Shown: one piece after another, positions 52,193 to 60,898 of the stretch
Numbering within the stretch: the first letter of the stretch is position 1
How the letters are laid out: each line of letters opens with the position of its first letter
Notes under the pieces: generated by a model
Seen by the model: only the letters and a program-made list of their open reading frames with translations
Told to the model about the DNA's origin: nothing
Databases searched by the model: none
Made by a program: the position numbers and the translations under genes
DNA from: CAJOLV01 sp045631885
GTDB lineage: Bacteria > Bacillota_I > Bacilli_A > RFN20 > CAG-826
Length of the DNA: 64,000 nucleotides
NCBI GenBank assembly: GCA_045631885.1
Contig: JAZQVN010000035.1
Span: forward strand, 1 to 64,000
Direction: 5' to 3'

Positions 52193-52645
52193 TTAAAAAT
52201 TGTGGGGTAGGTGTTCTAAGAATTCCAAGATATCTTTTTCTCCTGCAATATTTAGAGTTAAGGTTTTGTTAGTAATACCTAGCATTGTTGGAGTTCCTAA
52301 AATTCCTATATCTTCAGTCTTTGTTTTCCCGATTGTAATTTTAGTATTTGTGATAATAGGAATTAGAGAAGAATACTCCATAATGTAAAACCAATCTTTT
52401 TCGTTATAAACATAGTCTAGAACAGTTTTCTTGATGTTGTTGCAATGACCACATGTTTGACTATAAATATAAACAAAATATTGGCTTTTTGCCGGTAAAA
52501 ATAGGTTTTTCCATTCAATTTTGACATCGAAGAAATCGTTATAATTTAGTTGCTCCTTTCCGTCTTCGACATCTACTTTCAAATCGCTAGCTGTACATCC
52601 CGCTAGTATGGGGGTAATTAAAAGAAATGGTAAAAAATGCCTCAT
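52193..52645 (-). CDS. lipoprotein with thioredoxin-like fold
   Basis: 150 aa from MRHFLPFLLITPILAGC at 52645, with lipobox LAGC (Cys at residue 17). A start at 52681 would add a basic 12-residue extension and is also possible. The soluble part contains a redox motif SQTCGHCNNIKK near residue 75 and a cis-Pro-like GTPTMLGI near 118, so a thioredoxin/disulfide oxidoreductase outside the membrane is likely. The partner is unknown. It is divergent from the membrane protein at 52711. Confidence 0.72.
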   Translation of the reverse strand: MRHFLPFLLITPILAGCTASDLKVDVEDGKEQLNYNDFFDVKIEWKNLFLPAKSQYFVYIYSQTCGHCNNIKKTVLDYVYNEKDWFYIMEYSSLIPIITNTKITIGKTKTEDIGILGTPTMLGITNKTLTLNIAGEKDILEFLEHLPHNF

Positions 52646-52698
52646 ATATATTAATGCGACAAAATTGCGATTTTTTTTCATAATTTTTGAAAAAATAA

Positions 52699-52704
52699 TA
52701 AAAT
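52699..52704 (+). promoter_or_regulatory. -10 box for the 52711 operon (leaderless)
   Basis: TAAAAT ends 6 nt before the ATG at 52711. There is no Shine-Dalgarno in the gap and the -35 is weak. Confidence 0.5.
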
Positions 52705-52710
52705 ATTTTC

Positions 52711-53616
52711 ATGAAGGTGTTCAAAAAGCAGGAAACATTAGTCCAAAACATGGCCTATATGGGGCTGATGGCAGCGGTCAATGTGATATTCGTTGTCCTA
52801 ACCTATTTCGTTCCGTTTTTGTTGTTTGTCCTCGTTTTTGTTTTACCACTTTGTAGTGCAATTATTTCCTATTACTGCAAAAAGAGATACTTCCCCATTT
52901 ATCTCATTGTTGTTTCAGTAATTTGTTTATTGATTGATCTCCCTGACACAATCTTCTATGTAATCCCATCGTTAATCACTGGATTCTTATTTGGCTTATT
53001 CATCCAATTAAAGTTTCCATCCGTTTATATCATTTCAATTACAACAATTGTGCAATTTGGGATCTCTTTAGCGTCACTACCATTAATCAAACTTATTTCC
53101 GGAAGAGACATTGTCATTGATATGGCGACGATGTTCCAATTACAAAATTATGAGTATCTAGATTATGTTAAATATTTCTTCATTTACTTCATATCCTTAG
53201 TCCAGATTATTTTGACATTCTTAGTCTTGCAATCAGAGCTAGGAAAGTTTGGCATTTCTTTCCCAGATGGAAAAAACCGCTTATATCTTTTAGATATACT
53301 AAGTATTATTTGCTGTTTGTTAGTGGTCTTATTTGCGTTTTTGGTTCCAGAGATTTCTTATCTATTTTTAATCACCAGTTTAATCTTTGTCGTGGGTAGA
53401 ATTATTTATCTTAATTTTTCCCATTACAAATTATATTTGATTGAGTTAGGGGCTTTCATTTTAATCACAATTTTCTTTGTGGCGTTAGTTTATTCAAATA
53501 TCAACAAACCACTCGGATTAACTAGCCTTGCAATTCTCCCATTTTTAATTTCTTGTGCGTGTTTGATTAATAATTGTTTGTTAAGCAAGCGTAACAAAGA
53601 TACAATTAATAATTGA
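52711..53616 (+). CDS. polytopic membrane protein of unknown function
   Basis: 301 aa with about eight hydrophobic helices. Early text NMAYMGLMAAVNVIFVVL and the ISYYCKKRYFPIYLIVV loop resemble ECF S-component-like or YybS/DUF2232 proteins only loosely. No substrate motif is visible. It is the first of three adjacent genes (2-nt gap, then 8-nt overlap) that encode a membrane protein, an anchored low-complexity protein and another membrane protein. Confidence 0.6.
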   Translation: MKVFKKQETLVQNMAYMGLMAAVNVIFVVLTYFVPFLLFVLVFVLPLCSAIISYYCKKRYFPIYLIVVSVICLLIDLPDTIFYVIPSLITGFLFGLFIQLKFPSVYIISITTIVQFGISLASLPLIKLISGRDIVIDMATMFQLQNYEYLDYVKYFFIYFISLVQIILTFLVLQSELGKFGISFPDGKNRLYLLDILSIICCLLVVLFAFLVPEISYLFLITSLIFVVGRIIYLNFSHYKLYLIELGAFILITIFFVALVYSNINKPLGLTSLAILPFLISCACLINNCLLSKRNKDTINN

Positions 53617-53617
53617 T

Positions 53618-54235
53618 ATGATGAACTTACTGAAAAACGTTGGAAAAGGTGTCTTATACATAATCGGCTTGCCGTTCTTTTTAATCGTGTTAGCGGGCAC
53701 CGCTGTCGCTGGAATAGTGATAATCGTTTTCATGTTCATTAAATCAATCCTTCTTTTCTTCACTGGAAGATCATTGAATGATGATTTACCAGAAGATAGA
53801 AAGGCAAGAGAAATCAAAGAAGGCAGAACACAAGGTGCTGTTTATACTAGCCAACCTTATGTCAATCAACCAGCTCCTCAAGTTAACACAAATCCTCAAC
53901 CTGTTATTCAACCACAACAACCGGTTCAACAACAACCTGTTGAAGCGGTCACAATTGAAGAAGCTGTTTTTGGACCAAGTACACCTGTTCAAGAAGAGCC
54001 AGAAGAAGAACCTGTTATTGTGGAAGAACCAGTAGAACAAGAGCCAGTTAAACCAGTTATTGAAGAAACAATAATTGAATCTGCCCCAATTCAAAATAAT
54101 CCTCGACCAGTAGAAAAAGAAATCACTATTGGTGAATATAGACCAAAGACCGGAGGAAGTAGAGTTATCGAAGACTTTGAAGATGACGAGGAAACAGATG
54201 GAGTAACCATCACATTTGGAGATGACGATGAATAG
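53618..54235 (+). CDS. membrane-anchored Pro/Gln/Glu-rich low-complexity protein
   Basis: 205 aa. An N-terminal helix (about residues 12-48) is followed by a long disordered region. It is Gln/Pro-rich (residues 75-108, for example VIQPQQPVQQQPVE), then Glu/Pro/Val-rich (125-165), and very acidic at the end (IEDFEDDEETD, FGDDDE). It has no enzyme motif. A scaffold or cytosolic tether at the membrane is a guess. The composition resembles the N-terminal part of the protein at 59561-60601. It starts with two consecutive ATGs. Confidence 0.6.
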   Translation: MMNLLKNVGKGVLYIIGLPFFLIVLAGTAVAGIVIIVFMFIKSILLFFTGRSLNDDLPEDRKAREIKEGRTQGAVYTSQPYVNQPAPQVNTNPQPVIQPQQPVQQQPVEAVTIEEAVFGPSTPVQEEPEEEPVIVEEPVEQEPVKPVIEETIIESAPIQNNPRPVEKEITIGEYRPKTGGSRVIEDFEDDEETDGVTITFGDDDE

Positions 54236-54914
54236 TTTAATTTTATTAAAATTAACTGAAAATGATAAAAGAATAATCTTCATCCTTTTAGCGGTGGTCA
54301 TTTTACTCTTGGTCTTAATCGCTTATATAGGCTATTTAGTGACTATTGTCATGAAATGGCAAGGTAAGAAGATTAATAATCATGTCACTGATGTTGTCGT
54401 AACTGGCGTTATTAAAAACGAAGATGAATTTAAGAGATACGCGAAGAAGAAGAACCTTTGGTTATTCTATCATCAAGCAAGATTGCCCGCTGTCTTATTA
54501 GCGCTTTCAATCATCTTCTATATCGTTATGTCATCTATTTTTGGATACAGAAATCCATTTGATATTGAAACAGGCTTTGGAACCTTATTGTTCGTTTGGG
54601 ATTTCTCCACTATTATCACCGTTCCAGAAGGTGGCGTGGGCTTATTACTTAAATGGCCTGAATTAATCAACACACCGCATTTCACCGCGGATGCTTGGAT
54701 AAGCTATGTCTTTATTCCTGCGGTCACAATAAGCGGTATTTGGTATTTAGTAACTGTTCAAGCCTTTATCGCTAGATATCTCCAAATCAAGAGATTAGGG
54801 CAAAAGATATTCAATGAACAAATTGAACACTTCGTCGCTGGTCAAGGTTATGTCCCTCCTCAACAAGCCGCTAATCCACTTCAAGAAGAAAATAAAAATG
54901 GTCCAGTTCAATAA
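54228..54914 (+). CDS. membrane protein of unknown function
   Basis: 228 aa from the ATG at 54228, which has GGAG 6 nt upstream; the in-frame ATG at 54222 and TTG at 54216 are less well placed. There are three or four helices (about residues 16-42, 84-103, 115-130 and 165-190). A cytosolic ITDVVVTGVIKNEDEF-type segment and a PPQQAANPLQEEN tail flank them. No family recognised. It overlaps the end of the low-complexity gene by 8 nt. Confidence 0.6.
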   Translation: MNSLILLKLTENDKRIIFILLAVVILLLVLIAYIGYLVTIVMKWQGKKINNHVTDVVVTGVIKNEDEFKRYAKKKNLWLFYHQARLPAVLLALSIIFYIVMSSIFGYRNPFDIETGFGTLLFVWDFSTIITVPEGGVGLLLKWPELINTPHFTADAWISYVFIPAVTISGIWYLVTVQAFIARYLQIKRLGQKIFNEQIEHFVAGQGYVPPQQAANPLQEENKNGPVQ

Positions 54915-54930
54915 CGGACCATTTCTTTTT
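54895..54930. terminator. terminator shared by converging genes
   Basis: Stem AAATGGTCC / GGACCATTT around AGTTCAATAAC, followed by CTTTTTATTT. The upstream arm lies within the last codons of the plus-strand gene. Confidence 0.8.
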
Positions 54931-55072
54931 ATTTAACTAATAACGCGATTTGAATAATTAGATAGATAGCTAAGGCAACATCAAGAGCCACTAAGATCCA
55001 GAATAATCTGTTCTTTAAAGTTACTCTTCTTTCGATTTGTTCTTCGGTTAAAACTTTTTCTTCTTTAGCCAT
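54929..55072 (-). CDS. 47-aa single-span membrane peptide after asnS
   Basis: Short gene read from the sequence: MAKEEKVLTEEQIERRVTLK, then one hydrophobic helix (about residues 23-45) and a terminal LVK. Its ATG lies 2 nt after the asnS stop codon. It has the same plan as the 47-aa peptide at 11494-11637 (charged N-terminus, one C-terminal helix), with no evident sequence similarity. Function unknown. Confidence 0.6.
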   Translation of the reverse strand: MAKEEKVLTEEQIERRVTLKNRLFWILVALDVALAIYLIIQIALLVK

Positions 55073-55074
55073 AA

Positions 55075-56460
55075 TTAATATTTTATGCTACCAGATGTTC
55101 TTGGATAAGGTTGAACATCTCTAATGTTTTGCATGCCTGTCACATACATTAATAATCTATCAAATCCAATTCCGAATCCGGAGTGTTTGCAACCACCATA
55201 ACGTCTTGTATCGAGGTACCAATCTAATTCTTTATCGATACCCATTGAGACCATTTTCTCTTTTAATAATTCATATCTTTCTTCTCTTTGGGAGCCACCG
55301 ACTAATTCACCGACTGATGGGACTAATAAGTCACAAGCGGCGACTGTCTTACCATCATCGTTTTGTCTCATATAGAAGGCTTTAATATCTTTTGGATAGT
55401 TGATAAGGAATAATGGTCCTTTAACGATTTCTTCGGTTAAATAACGTTCGTGTTCAGATTGTAAATCCATACCCCAAACAATGTCATTATTCTCAAATTT
55501 GTGGCCGTTTTGCACTGCTTTTTGCAAAAGTTCGATACCTTTTGAGTAATCCATTCTTTCAAATTTGGAGTTCACAACATGGTGTAATCTTTCTAATAAA
55601 GTTTTATCAATCATGCTGTTGAAAAATTCCATTTCCGCTGGGCAAGATCTCTCGACATATTCGATGCAGAATTTGATGCAATCTTCAATGACATCCATGT
55701 TGTCGTTCAAATCACAGAACGCCATTTCTGGTTCAATCATCCAGAATTCACTCGCGTGTCTAACGGTGTTTGAATGCTCCGCTCTAAAGGCAGGACCAAA
55801 TGTATAAACATCTTTAAATGCTAATGCAAATGGTTCGACATGTAATTGACCAGTCACTGTTAAATTGACTTTATGACCATAGAATGAGAACGGATCTTTT
55901 GTGTCGTGAGTTGTGACATCAAAAACGTTTCCTGCTCCTTCACCATCGTTCGTGGTAATTAATGGAGTATGAACATAAATGAATCCTCTTTGTTGGAAGA
56001 ATTCATGAATTGCGAAAGATAAAACGTTTCTTACACGATAGACAGCTTGGAATGTATTTGCTCTTGGTCTAATGTGAGCGATATCTCTTAAAAATTCGAA
56101 TGTGTGTCTTTTCTTTTGAAGTGGATAATCATCATCGACATCACCTTCTAAGACACATTCATCAGCTTGAATTTCAAATGGTTGTTTATTTTCAGGAGTG
56201 AAAACTAATTTACCAGTTACTGTAATTGCAGAACCGGTTTTTAATTTGGATAACACTTCGTAATCTTTACTATCCTTGTTATAAACAAGTTGAACATTCT
56301 TAAAGTAGGTTCCATCATTGAATTCAACGAAACCAATAGAGCCATTATCACGGTTGGTTTTCACCCATCCTTGAAGTGTGACTTCTTTAAGTTGCAATAG
56401 TTCTTCTTCATCGCCCCCTGTGACGATATCGTAAAGTTGGAAATTTGTATATTTTGCCAT
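55075..56460 (-). CDS. asnS: asparaginyl-tRNA synthetase
   Basis: 461-aa class IIb synthetase. The N-terminal OB anticodon domain has VTLQGWVKTNRDNGSIGF near residue 28. Motif 2 lies around TFGPAFRAEHSNTVRHASEFWMIEPEMAF near 217, and the C-terminal motif 3 is GFGIGFDRLLMYVTGMQNIRD near 430, ending in PYPRTSG. These mark AsnRS and not AspRS. Direct Asn-tRNA formation makes the GatCAB route redundant for Asn. AGGAGG precedes the ATG, with TATAAT upstream. Confidence 0.95.
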   Translation of the reverse strand: MAKYTNFQLYDIVTGGDEEELLQLKEVTLQGWVKTNRDNGSIGFVEFNDGTYFKNVQLVYNKDSKDYEVLSKLKTGSAITVTGKLVFTPENKQPFEIQADECVLEGDVDDDYPLQKKRHTFEFLRDIAHIRPRANTFQAVYRVRNVLSFAIHEFFQQRGFIYVHTPLITTNDGEGAGNVFDVTTHDTKDPFSFYGHKVNLTVTGQLHVEPFALAFKDVYTFGPAFRAEHSNTVRHASEFWMIEPEMAFCDLNDNMDVIEDCIKFCIEYVERSCPAEMEFFNSMIDKTLLERLHHVVNSKFERMDYSKGIELLQKAVQNGHKFENNDIVWGMDLQSEHERYLTEEIVKGPLFLINYPKDIKAFYMRQNDDGKTVAACDLLVPSVGELVGGSQREERYELLKEKMVSMGIDKELDWYLDTRRYGGCKHSGFGIGFDRLLMYVTGMQNIRDVQPYPRTSGSIKY

Positions 56461-56515
56461 CTCTTTTTCCTCCTAGTGTTTTAATTATAGCCACTCAAAA
56501 TGATAAAATCATTTA

Positions 56516-57535
56516 CTAATTATCAAATTTATCATAATCCTCGATTTTCCAGTTTGGATCAACTCCTAAATCGAGTCCTGCGAACATTTTTCTTTCATAT
56601 AAATGCTCTGCGACTTTCGCAATCATCGCAGCGTTATCGGTGCAACACCACATCGGTGGAATGATGATTTTGACACCTAACTTTGTTATTTCTCTTTGCA
56701 TTTCACTTCTCAAATATGAGTTCGCGGAAACTCCACCAGCGAGAATAACTTCTTTAACATTAAATTCTTTAACGGCTTTAATCGTTCTATCCATTACTAA
56801 TCCCACTGCGACATCTTGGAAAGAACGACACATATCTGGAACATTAACTTCTTCACCATTCTGTTCTAATTTATGAACTAAGTTGATGACGTTGGTCTTT
56901 AGACCAGAATATGATAAGTCATATGTGTGTTCGCCTTTTAAAGGTGTTGGTAAGTTGTATGTATGATTACCTTCTTTAGCTAGTTTATCAATTGGGATAC
57001 CGCCTGGATAAGGTAAGCCTAAGACTCTGGCTACTTTATCGTAGCATTCACCAATCGCATCATCTCTAGTTTCACCAATTATTTCAAATTCAAGATGATC
57101 TTTCATTAATACTAATTCAGTATTACCACCTGACACCACGACTGCGAGAAGTGGAAATTCTAATTCAGTAATAAATTCATTCGCGTAAATATGACCCGCT
57201 AAATGGTGGACTGGAATTAATGGTTTTTTATAAAGCATCGCTAATGTCTTAGCGGCTTGTAAACCAACATGAAGCGCGCCAATTAAGCCAGGACCACGAG
57301 TTACTGCAAAAGCATCAATGTCTTCAAGTTTGACATTCGCTTGTTCCAAGCACTCTTGTAAAACCACCGATATATTTTCCGCGTGTAAACGGCTAGCGAT
57401 TTCTGGCATAACTCCACCGTATTTACGGTGAACATCTATTTGAGTCGAAACGATATTGGAAAGGAGTTTACCATTTTCAATAATCGCCGCAGCAGTTTCA
57501 TCACAGCTTGATTCAATTGCTAATATCTTTGCCAT
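56516..57535 (-). CDS. tsaD: tRNA N6-adenosine threonylcarbamoyltransferase TsaD
   Basis: 339 aa ASKHA-fold protein that transfers threonylcarbamoyl to A37 of ANN-decoding tRNAs. It has ILAIESSCDETAAAI at residues 3-17, the metal-binding VHHLAGHIYANE near 111, VVSGGNTELVL near 133 and ILAGGVSANSYLR near 265. It is the last gene of the tsaE-tsaB-rimI-tsaD series and overlaps rimI by 1 nt. Confidence 0.96.
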   Translation of the reverse strand: MAKILAIESSCDETAAAIIENGKLLSNIVSTQIDVHRKYGGVMPEIASRLHAENISVVLQECLEQANVKLEDIDAFAVTRGPGLIGALHVGLQAAKTLAMLYKKPLIPVHHLAGHIYANEFITELEFPLLAVVVSGGNTELVLMKDHLEFEIIGETRDDAIGECYDKVARVLGLPYPGGIPIDKLAKEGNHTYNLPTPLKGEHTYDLSYSGLKTNVINLVHKLEQNGEEVNVPDMCRSFQDVAVGLVMDRTIKAVKEFNVKEVILAGGVSANSYLRSEMQREITKLGVKIIIPPMWCCTDNAAMIAKVAEHLYERKMFAGLDLGVDPNWKIEDYDKFDN

Positions 57536-57990
57536 TATTCTTCCCCCATTTCCTTTACCATATAAACAGCATTATCACCATTGGTGTAATATCTTTCTTT
57601 TAACAAAACGCTTTTGAAACCAAACTTTTCATAAAGCTTACGAGCATTAACGTTATGCTCTCTCACTTCTAAAGTAATATTTCTCACTTTATTAGCCTTG
57701 CAATCTTTAATCATCTCTTCCATTAAGATTGAGGCAAGACCGCGTTTTCTAAATAATGGATTAACGCATATTTGACACACTGTTGAAGAATCAAATGTAA
57801 TCCAATAATCAACAAATCCCACAACACCAGTGTTATCGCTTTCAATAACCCACAAATTGCTAACAGGATTCTCGTTTAATTCATATTTAATTTGATTCAA
57901 TCCCCATGGCGCAACAAAACAAGCGTTCTCAAGATACATGACAACATCTAAGTCTCTTTGTTCCATTGGTCTGATTGAGAAAAAATCCAT
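57535..57990 (-). CDS. rimI: ribosomal-protein-alanine N-acetyltransferase RimI-like
   Basis: 151-aa GNAT protein. The acetyl-CoA loop RKRGLASILMEEMI lies near residue 84, LEVREHNVNARKLYEKFGF near 112, and ERYYTNGDNAVYM near the C-terminus matches RimI. It acetylates S18 N-termini in E. coli; targets in this lineage are not established. Standard neighbour of tsaB and tsaD. Confidence 0.88.
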   Translation of the reverse strand: MDFFSIRPMEQRDLDVVMYLENACFVAPWGLNQIKYELNENPVSNLWVIESDNTGVVGFVDYWITFDSSTVCQICVNPLFRKRGLASILMEEMIKDCKANKVRNITLEVREHNVNARKLYEKFGFKSVLLKERYYTNGDNAVYMVKEMGEE

Positions 57991-57991
57991 A

Positions 57992-58579
57992 TTAGTCCTT
58001 TAAATAAACTGGCCTTAAAGCACGAGCGTCTTCGCAAGGCTTTAACTCTTTTAATAGGGAAAACATCCCTTCTGCGACATTCCCTTGATACCCATCAATT
58101 CCTAAATATGCGGTTGATCCGCAGATAAAATAATCTGGATGAGAATTAATGTATTCTTTCACTTCATCATTGCTCATAATTTGGTCGGGGAGTAAACATT
58201 TATCGTGTTCATAAACTCCGATATAAGAACGGTTACTTCTCGCATTTATCAAGCAAATCGAAGGTTTTTTATCGTTTTTTAAAATTTGTAATGAGCTAAC
58301 AGGATATACAGGAACGTTCAAACTAACCGCGATAACTTTAGTAATTGTTAATGCAATTCTCACGCCTGTATAGGAGCCTGGTCCGATTGAACAAACCACT
58401 CCATCAATGTCTTCTCTATTAACTGAATATTTGCCTAAAAGAGCATTGATCTCTGGTATCATATGCTCGGATTGACTTTGCCAAGCTTCATAAGAAACGA
58501 AATCAATAATCGCTTCCTTATTAGCCAAACACACAGTCAAAGAAGTATTTGAAGAATCTAAAAGTAGATAATATTTCAT
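57992..58579 (-). CDS. tsaB: tRNA threonylcarbamoyladenosine complex subunit TsaB
   Basis: 195 aa inactive TsaD paralogue. LLLDSSNTSLTVCLA at the N-terminus, SEHMIPEINALL near 37 and GVVCSIGPGSYTGVRIALT near 60 (GPGSxTGxR) are diagnostic. It dimerises with TsaD and stimulates t6A synthesis with TsaE. It overlaps tsaE by 4 nt. Confidence 0.93.
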   Translation of the reverse strand: MKYYLLLDSSNTSLTVCLANKEAIIDFVSYEAWQSQSEHMIPEINALLGKYSVNREDIDGVVCSIGPGSYTGVRIALTITKVIAVSLNVPVYPVSSLQILKNDKKPSICLINARSNRSYIGVYEHDKCLLPDQIMSNDEVKEYINSHPDYFICGSTAYLGIDGYQGNVAEGMFSLLKELKPCEDARALRPVYLKD

Positions 58580-59025
58580 AAATTAACGCTCTTTAAAAAA
58601 TCGATGTTTTCCCAATTAAACACGAAGGTTCTCTTTTCATCACCATCGTTGGTGATTTTAACCTCAATAAAATTATCTGGAATTAAGTCCTTAATATAGA
58701 TTGGCCACTCAATAACGGTTATTCCAGATTCATAACCAATATATTCATCTAGGCCAATATCATTATTGATATCCGCTAAGCGATAAGCATCAATATGGAT
58801 TAATGGTCTATCGCCTTTTGGATATATTTTCATGATGTTAAATGTTGGAGATTGAACGACATCTTTGATATGTAATCCTCTAGCGATTCCTCTCACTAAA
58901 GTGGTTTTGCCAGCGCCTAAATCTCCGGTTAATAAAAGTGTCGAGCCACTAGGAAGAAAACGAGCTAACAGCTCGCCTAATTCTAAAGTTTGTTTTTCTA
59001 ATTCAACTTTAATAACAACTTCCAT
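58576..59025 (-). CDS. tsaE: tRNA threonylcarbamoyladenosine complex ATPase TsaE
   Basis: 149-aa P-loop ATPase: LLLTGDLGAGKTTLVRGIA near residue 30, VQSPTFNIMKIY near 57, HIDAYRL near 76 and VIEWPIYI near 104. It regulates the TsaB-TsaD cycle. It stands 2 nt after the DUF402 gene. Confidence 0.94.
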   Translation of the reverse strand: MEVVIKVELEKQTLELGELLARFLPSGSTLLLTGDLGAGKTTLVRGIARGLHIKDVVQSPTFNIMKIYPKGDRPLIHIDAYRLADINNDIGLDEYIGYESGITVIEWPIYIKDLIPDNFIEVKITNDGDEKRTFVFNWENIDFLKSVNL

Positions 59026-59027
59026 AA

Positions 59028-59558
59028 TTAGCCACGTTTAATCATTTGAAGGAATTGATCAAAATAACTCTTGATTAAATCACTCTCAAATGGGAACTCA
59101 CCTTTTTTCATTCTCTCCACAATGACTTTGGTTTGATATTTTAAAACTGTATCGAGATCATCATTATATTTATATAATGCACGGTGATGTTGATATTCTT
59201 TTTCATCTAAAACTCTGATTTCTCCATCGGGGAACAATTTAGCATCCAAATCATAATCGATGTACTTAATGTTTTCTTTATTCACCAAGGCTGGAGAAGC
59301 GATGTTGCAATAAAAACAAATGCCATCTTTTTTAAACATGCAGATAGCGTTCCACCATTCTTTTTTAGAGAAGATAGTAACTGCAGGTTCTTTGGTAAAC
59401 CAGCAGCGACCATTATATTCCACTACTTTTGCTTTCTTTGAAGCAATGACGATGTAATCGTCGTTATTTTCCAAGACTAAGCCACGGTCCCAGTAGCGGT
59501 GCAAAGAACCATTATGTTTAAAACACTGAATGCCTAGCCAACGTCCTACTAATTCCAT
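59028..59558 (-). CDS. DUF402 protein (YgaC/Ntdp-like phosphatase)
   Basis: 176 aa. The C-terminal block with FYCNIASPALVNKENIKYID and YDLDAKLFPDG near residues 82-112, followed by DEKEYQHH, matches the DUF402 family, whose characterised Firmicute members hydrolyse nucleoside di- and triphosphates using the conserved Asp/Glu. The N-terminal WDRGLVLENNDDYIVI part also fits. It is cotranscribed with the tsa genes. Confidence 0.8.
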   Translation of the reverse strand: MELVGRWLGIQCFKHNGSLHRYWDRGLVLENNDDYIVIASKKAKVVEYNGRCWFTKEPAVTIFSKKEWWNAICMFKKDGICFYCNIASPALVNKENIKYIDYDLDAKLFPDGEIRVLDEKEYQHHRALYKYNDDLDTVLKYQTKVIVERMKKGEFPFESDLIKSYFDQFLQMIKRG

Positions 59559-59560
59559 AA

Positions 59561-60601
59561 CTACTCTTTGTTAACCAACACTTTTAAAGCTTCAAACATT
59601 TGGTATAAATCTCTTCTATAAGATTCCACTGTTTCTTCTTGGAACGGTTCATAGAAAGGAAGTGTAATCGTTGGATCGTCATAACTCGCATAAATGATGG
59701 TTTTACCGCTCCAAACCACGACCGTTAAGTTGAGTAAGTGATTGGAAACGGAAATATTCTTTAATTCAGAGATGAATTTCTTATCTAATTCTTTTAAAGA
59801 ATTATTGTTTAATCCATAAGCGAAGTAATTACCTTCGTTAGCAAGTTGTTGTAAATCAGATAAACCATTTGGAATATCTTCATCTTTTTCACCTTTAAAG
59901 ACTAAAACGATTCTGCCTTCAAAATGGAGGTCGTTTGGGAAGGTGATATATTTACCGATAAATGCTGGAGATTGTTTTCTTCCTTGTGGAGGATAAAATA
60001 ATGCGCATTCACAAACTTTGAATGAATGCTTTTCGTATTTTCCTTCCACTAAATTTCTAGAAGCAATTCTCGCAAGATTTTCATAAATGCCATCCATTGA
60101 AACATCAGATAATTCTAATTTATCTTTTGGATCAAAAGTCACATCGCTAAAGCGATTATCAGCAAAAACATATTCATTGATTGCCACTGATGCTTTACGA
60201 ATATAACCATTAACATCTGGTCTCATTACTCTGTGATTGATAATTGAGAAAACAATTAATACTGCAAGTGCAACACCCATGAGCACATAGGAAACAATCG
60301 CGTTAACTTGTAATAAGAAAATGCCTGTGATAGAAAGCGCCATCACTGCAACGATAGAAAGTGTTGATAAAAGATTGCCCTTTTTGCTTTGAGCAATTAT
60401 CTTTGCTCTTTCTTCTTCGACAAGTTGACCATATGGTTTTTCTTCTGGGTTTGGCTTATTGATTTTAATTCTTGTGTCGAATTCATCGACTTCTTCTTGA
60501 ACTGGTTCTTCAGCTGGAGCTTCCTCTACCGGAGCGGCTTCTTCAACTGGTTGTTCTTCTTTGATTGGTTGATCTTCATTGATAATTTCTTTGTCTTCCA
60601 T
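59561..60601 (-). CDS. membrane protein with acidic low-complexity N-terminus
   Basis: 346 aa. Residues 1-40 are a Glu/Pro/Val/Ala-rich run (for example EEQPVEEAAPVEEAPAEEP). Two membrane helices follow (about residues 80-100 and 103-122), then a soluble domain of about 220 residues with a ECALFYPPQGRKQSP segment near 197 and a final YRRDLYQMFEALKVL helix. The soluble half resembles Galanin/DUF3137-type cytosolic domains only in layout; not assigned. It is the first gene of the tsa transcript. Confidence 0.6.
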   Translation of the reverse strand: MEDKEIINEDQPIKEEQPVEEAAPVEEAPAEEPVQEEVDEFDTRIKINKPNPEEKPYGQLVEEERAKIIAQSKKGNLLSTLSIVAVMALSITGIFLLQVNAIVSYVLMGVALAVLIVFSIINHRVMRPDVNGYIRKASVAINEYVFADNRFSDVTFDPKDKLELSDVSMDGIYENLARIASRNLVEGKYEKHSFKVCECALFYPPQGRKQSPAFIGKYITFPNDLHFEGRIVLVFKGEKDEDIPNGLSDLQQLANEGNYFAYGLNNNSLKELDKKFISELKNISVSNHLLNLTVVVWSGKTIIYASYDDPTITLPFYEPFQEETVESYRRDLYQMFEALKVLVNKE

Positions 60602-60754
60602 AATATAGTCCTCGCTAATTAATATAACAAATTAATTAGTCTTTGTTTATAACAAGTATTATAAACCTATAATGAAAATACTGAATAAAACATTTTATCT
60701 CTTTGAGATATTTTTTTCTCAAATTGCATTAAAAAGAAAACAAAACTATCATAA

Positions 60755-60840
60755 TTGTTGGGAGCCGACATTAATCAGGCTGAGAGGATTCTTCTTGGAA
60801 TCGACCATACCTGATCTAGGTAATGCTAGCGGAGGGATTG
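60755..60840 (+). promoter_or_regulatory. TPP (thi-box) riboswitch
   Basis: Conserved core elements in order: GGGAGCC, CAGGCTGAGAGGA, CGACCATACCTGATC and TAGGTAATGCTAGCGGAGGGA. These are the thi-box aptamer helices P2-P5 and the closing GGAGGGA. It lies upstream of a thiamine ECF transporter gene. A TATAAT (60668-60673) about 80 nt upstream may be the promoter. Confidence 0.97.
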
Positions 60841-60853
60841 TTTTTAAATCATT

Positions 60854-60880
60854 CCCTTTTCTAGTTTGAAAAGGGTTTTC
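60854..60880 (+). terminator. riboswitch expression-platform terminator
   Basis: Stem CCCTTTTC / GAAAAGGG with loop TAGTTT, then TTTTCTTTT. AATCATTCCCTT at its 5' side can pair with the aptamer end GGAGGGATTG as an antiterminator. This implies transcription attenuation by TPP. Confidence 0.88.
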
Positions 60881-60898
60881 TTTTAGAGGTAAATAAAA

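Noticed and set aside
53786..54301. 171-codon minus-strand frame rich in Phe/Asn/Trp
   Set aside because: Antisense shadow of the Pro/Gln/Glu-rich gene; composition mirrors its repeats.
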